Part shown: piece by piece, positions 60,840 to 64,000 of the stretch
Layout: every line of letters starts with the position of its first letter
Numbering within the stretch: position 1 is the first letter of the stretch
Assembly: GCA_001724265.1 (NCBI GenBank)
Contig: MEDY01000101.1
Location: forward strand, 93,780-157,779
Source of the DNA: Rhizaria sp. SCN 62-66
Taxonomy: Eukaryota > Rhizaria, unplaced
Reading direction: 5' to 3'
Length of the DNA stretch: 64,000 nt
The notes under the pieces: generated by a model
Told to the model about the DNA's origin: nothing
Database searches by the model: none
What the model saw: only the letters and a program-made list of their open reading frames with translations
Made by a program: the position numbers and the translations under genes

Positions 60840-63418
60840 TTAGACGGGCGGCACGGTGGCGGTGGCGCTGGCACTGGCGCCGACGCCGCCGGTGAGCATG
60901 CCCTGCTCGCGCATCATGCCCAGCACCGACTCGTAGGCGAGGAAGCCTGCGGCGTTGGCGGGCCACGCGCGCAGCGTGCACACGCCGAAGCCGCGCCACA
61001 GCTCGCCCCAGCCCTTGCGGCGCACGGTCTGCTGCACGGCGGAGAAGAACCCACCGTCCAAAAGCCAGGGGTTCTTCTTGAAGAGCGTGGGCTTGTTCCA
61101 CGGCTCGGCCTGGATCTGCGACTTGATGTAGTCCATCGGGTAGGAGGCCACCCAGGCTGCCATGCCCGCCGCGCCGCCAGAGAAGAGCAGCTCGGCGACG
61201 GACAGCTCCGACTCGACGCGGTTCCCGTTCGCCATGAAGCGGCGCTTGAGGTACTCGTAGCAATAGAACTGGCCCGCGTAGCCGGGGATCTCGCGGTAGA
61301 CCGTCGCCGCCATGCCGCGAAACAGGCCTGGGGGGGAAAACGAAGAACAAGAGAAACAGTGAGAGTACATGATGAGAGACGAACATTTGGGGAAACACAC
61401 AGAATTAGTCATATATGCCTATTATGAACGGATATTTAGTCGTGTTCTGGTACTTCGATACAGAATACGTCTATCCATATGTGATATCTTGCGTACCCTT
61501 GATGCCCGAGGCCTTGAGGATGTGCTGCACGCAGTCGAGCGGGCCCTGGAAGGCGCGCCCGGCAGACGTGTTGCCGTACTGGATCTGCAGGCGCGTCTTG
61601 ATCAGCTCCACGGGCGACACGATCAAGCTGTTGATGGCGCCCGCGTACGCGCCCGCGGCGGCAATCTGCCACAGCTCCAGCTCCTTACCCACGCCCGCCT
61701 GGCGCTGGAAAAAGTCGCGACCCTGTAGTTCAAAGAAAGAAAGCCGCCACCGGTCAGCAAAGATCAGGCAAAATAAGTAAGCGGAATGAATTATATAATC
61801 ACAAAGACGATATGTTTTGAGGCTGAAACTTTGATATAGTAAAATATAATAATATCAAAAAATGTAAATATTATTGTAATTAAAACGGGCAGCCTTATGG
61901 TCGAGAAACCCCATTTTTTGTTTCTCACTCTCTCCTTCCGCGAAGGTCTTGATATCTCGAGATAGATAGACGTACCTGTGCGTATGCGGCAAAGACGAGC
62001 GCGTTGAGCAGCGGGATAGTGGCCATGGGCGATGCCATGCCCTTGTACAGCGCCCAGGGCCCCTCCTTGCGCACGGTGTCGAGCACGACCTGCATCGCCG
62101 TGCGCGACCGCGCCGCCGTCTGCATGCGCACCTTGACCGTGTCGAACGGGTGCCCCACAAGTGTAATAGCCACGCCCGCGGCCGTGCCCGCCACGAAGTC
62201 CTGCAGCGGCGACGCCTCCAGGTGCATCTTGTGGTGCAGGAAGTCGCTGCGGCCCGCCTTGTACCACGATTGCAGGAAAAGCTCGCCCTCGGAGCGCGGG
62301 GAGCGCAGGTAGATCTTGAGAATCTGTCATTGTTGAGATACCAAAACAGAAATACACAAAAGATATTAATAAGACATATGATTAGCGTAATTTGAAATAA
62401 AAACAAATACTGTGGTGTAATTGAAAGTCTAAATTTGAAATATAATACTAATTTTCAATTTTACTGAAATCATTAGGAAATATCTTGGTTTTAGTAAAAT
62501 GACGTGGGAATTAGGCGCACGTACCTGCGCGAAGTGGATCTCCTGCTGTTCGCCGCCCTTGTTGACGGCGCGAAACATGTGGCTGAGCTGTTTGTCGCTG
62601 GGGTTGAGTCCGGCCTCAAGGAAGGCGGACTTGACCTGCGTGGGCGTGAGCAGCATGTCGTGCTTGAGACCGAACTTGTTCTGCATCAGCGTTAGGCACG
62701 CGTAGATGGCGTAGAACTCAGCAAAGCTCACGCGGCCCGAGCGCGTGGTGTCGGCGATGCGGAAGATGCGCTCGGCGTCGGCGCGCGTGAAGCTGATGGA
62801 CGCGTCGAACATGCCCAGCCCCACGACCAGGTCGTCAACCGTGATGGTCTGGTCGTTGTCCGAGTCGAGCTGCGTGAACACGTCAAAGGCGCGCTGGATG
62901 CACGCCAAACGCGACGAGTCCACGTGTCGCCGCTTGATCGGGCCGAACGCGTGCGACGCCGACCCGAACGCAGGCGGCAGCGCAGACTGAGCAGCCTCGG
63001 AGCCCGAGCCCGAGTCAGCAGCAGCAGCGGTAGAGGCAGAGGCAGAGGCAGAGGAGGGGGCGAGTGCGGCGGTGGTGGCGGCAAGGCTGCCGTCGTCGTC
63101 CTCATTCTCGTCGTCATCGTCGTCATCGTCGTCGTCGTCGCCCTCGAGAGAGAGCATCACCCGTTGTGGCTGTTGTTGTTGATGTGTCCCTGTAGTTGTG
63201 GCAGTCGAGACGGCGGCCGCGGTGGACTGGGCGAGCGCGGACGCGGCGGCGACGGCGGCGGCGGCAGCGGGGTTGGCGCCGGCCCCGCTGCCGTTTGCGG
63301 CTGCTGCGCCGCCGTCCGGGCCCGTGGCCGCGAGCGCCGATGCGCAGAGCGCGACGGGGTAGAGCGCGCTGAAGGCCCGCATGACGCGCGCGTACAGCAC
63401 CAACGACGCGCGGCTCAT
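60840..63418 (-). CDS. EF-hand mitochondrial carrier (SLC25A20/29/BOU-like) fusion
   Basis: Exons complement(62525..63418), (61976..62323), (61497..61722), (60840..61327); all junctions in phase, 651 aa, TAA stop. The N-terminal half is Ala-rich with an acidic Asp run, then EF-hands: loop DSDNDQTITVDD (position 12 Asp, probably weakened), DTTRSGRVSFAE (complete), and a degenerate third. The C-terminal half is a full SLC25 carrier with three signatures: HPFDTVKVRMQ, SPVELIKTRLQ and YPMDYIKSQIQ. Clade markers REIPGYAGQFYCYE and RAWPANAAGFLAYE place it with carnitine/acylcarnitine and basic-amino-acid carriers, not the aspartate/glutamate or ATP-Mg carriers that normally have EF-hands. Predicted inner mitochondrial membrane, transport possibly Ca-regulated. 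Start chosen at the first ATG after an upstream in-frame TAG; the same frame continues above the TAG to an ATG at 63727. Confidence 0.85.
63091..63140 (-). repeat. GTC/ATC trinucleotide repeat encoding an Asp run
   Basis: GTCGTC/ATCGTC units on the plus strand encode an Asp/Glu-rich acidic stretch in the EF-hand carrier upstream of its EF-hands. Confidence 0.65.
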
Positions 63419-63727
63419 CGACGCAAACGGTGACGCGTCCGACACGGCGGCAGCGGCGGCGACAGCGGCGGCGGGTGCGGCGACGGCGCGCGGCGGGGCG
63501 CGCTAGGGAGACGACGCCAGAGGCGCGGCAGGCGAGCCGGAGGGGACGGGGCAGCGGAGCACGTCGCGGACGCGAACGGGCGCGTTTAGCGGCAAAGGCG
63601 CGCGGGAAGGGCCATGGGTGGCGGTAGTAGCGTGGGAAGTTGAGATTTCATGTTCGAAGGCGCGTGCGGGGGCGGTGCACGAGTTCAAGGAAAGAGAGGC
63701 TAGCTTGCCTTGACCGTTGGGGTCCAT
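63419..63727 (-). other. Open frame upstream of the carrier, broken by one TAG
   Basis: From the ATG at 63727 (context CAAAATGG) the frame of the carrier is open for 74 codons, hits TAG at 63503-63505, then stays open for 28 Ala/Pro-rich codons into the chosen start. It could be a 5' UTR with an in-frame upstream ORF, or the true N-terminus if TAG is read through. Confidence 0.45.
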
Positions 63728-64000
63728 TTTGATCGCGAAGCTTACAGCGGAGACAAACAAGTCTGTTTGGTTTTTTCGTTGTGGGAAAGCGTAAAAAGTG
63801 CGTTCTTCTTCACTAACCAGCAATAAGACATCAACTAACGGACGGTTAAGTGACGTTGAGTGAGGTTTAAAAGGCTCGGCCCTCTAGCCTCCGAACCACA
63901 CCTCACACGGGGGTCGCGAATTGGGCCGTTTGCCTCTCCCACCCCACATGTTTGTGATGTTGAGGCACCCCCCATCCCCAATAAACATCCCTAGATTACC
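63728..64000. other. Upstream flank of the carrier gene
   Basis: Pyrimidine/purine-mixed sequence with an AATAAA at about 63979 on the plus strand. It may be the 3' flank of a gene beyond the window. Nothing else recognised. Confidence 0.3.

Noticed and set aside
60840-63418. Aralar/citrin (aspartate-glutamate carrier)
   Set aside because: Length and EF-hands fit, but the carrier signatures and the EF-hand region do not resemble that family.
63503-63577. A 75-nt intron (GTTCGC...CCCTAG) removing the TAG upstream of the carrier
   Set aside because: Shorter and far more GC-rich than all other introns. Its donor resembles the rare GTTCGT type and its 3' end is C/T-rich, so I keep it as an alternative only.

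Overview
This is nuclear DNA from a eukaryote, almost certainly a unicellular, flagellum-bearing protist. Coding exons are very GC-rich with many Ala-, Ser- and Asn-rich low-complexity stretches. I could phase 29 introns of 107-306 nt; they are clearly richer in A+T. The donor consensus is unusual: 22 of 29 introns begin GTACG. I cannot name the lineage. KAP3, the non-motor subunit of the kinesin-2 that drives intraflagellar transport, argues for a cilium or flagellum. TRAP1, SRP9 and ATG2 are ordinary eukaryotic housekeeping genes. There are no bacterial operons, transposons, tRNA or rRNA genes, or CRISPR arrays that I can support.

Layout, left to right: (1) a secreted Cys-containing protein, minus strand, 3' end outside the window; (2) mitochondrial HSP90 TRAP1, minus, 5 exons; (3) KAP3, plus, 10 exons, head-to-head with TRAP1 over 379 bp; (4) an unrecognised 2106-aa helical-repeat-like protein with a PH-like C-terminus, plus, 3 exons; (5) a giant ATG2 (about 6240 codons, one 18.7-kb exon), plus, interrupted by one in-frame TAG; (6) a 2709-aa coiled-coil protein, minus, 5 exons; (7) an ATG27-like MRH-domain type I membrane protein, plus, 2 exons; (8) a gene-poor 2.4-kb stretch; (9) a VIT + vWA domain protein, minus; (10) a large HSL-family alpha/beta hydrolase, minus, 2 exons; (11) a small SRP9-like gene, plus, 5 exons; (12) an EF-hand protein fused to a carnitine/amino-acid-type mitochondrial carrier, minus, 4 exons.

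Two observations stand out. First, the ATG2 homologue is about three times the usual length, yet conserved ATG2 landmarks lie along the whole frame. Second, two genes carry a single in-frame TAG inside otherwise open frames (ATG2 at 22448-22450; the 5' part of the EF-hand carrier at 63503-63505), while none of the ten complete genes ends in TAG (six TAA, four TGA). That makes UAG as a rare sense codon, or programmed readthrough, a testable idea; simpler explanations are listed with it.

Functionally the window is a mixture. Two genes point to autophagy and endomembranes (ATG2, ATG27-like), two to mitochondria (TRAP1, EF-hand carrier), one to the cilium (KAP3) and one to protein targeting (SRP9). 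I see no evidence that they form a co-regulated cluster.
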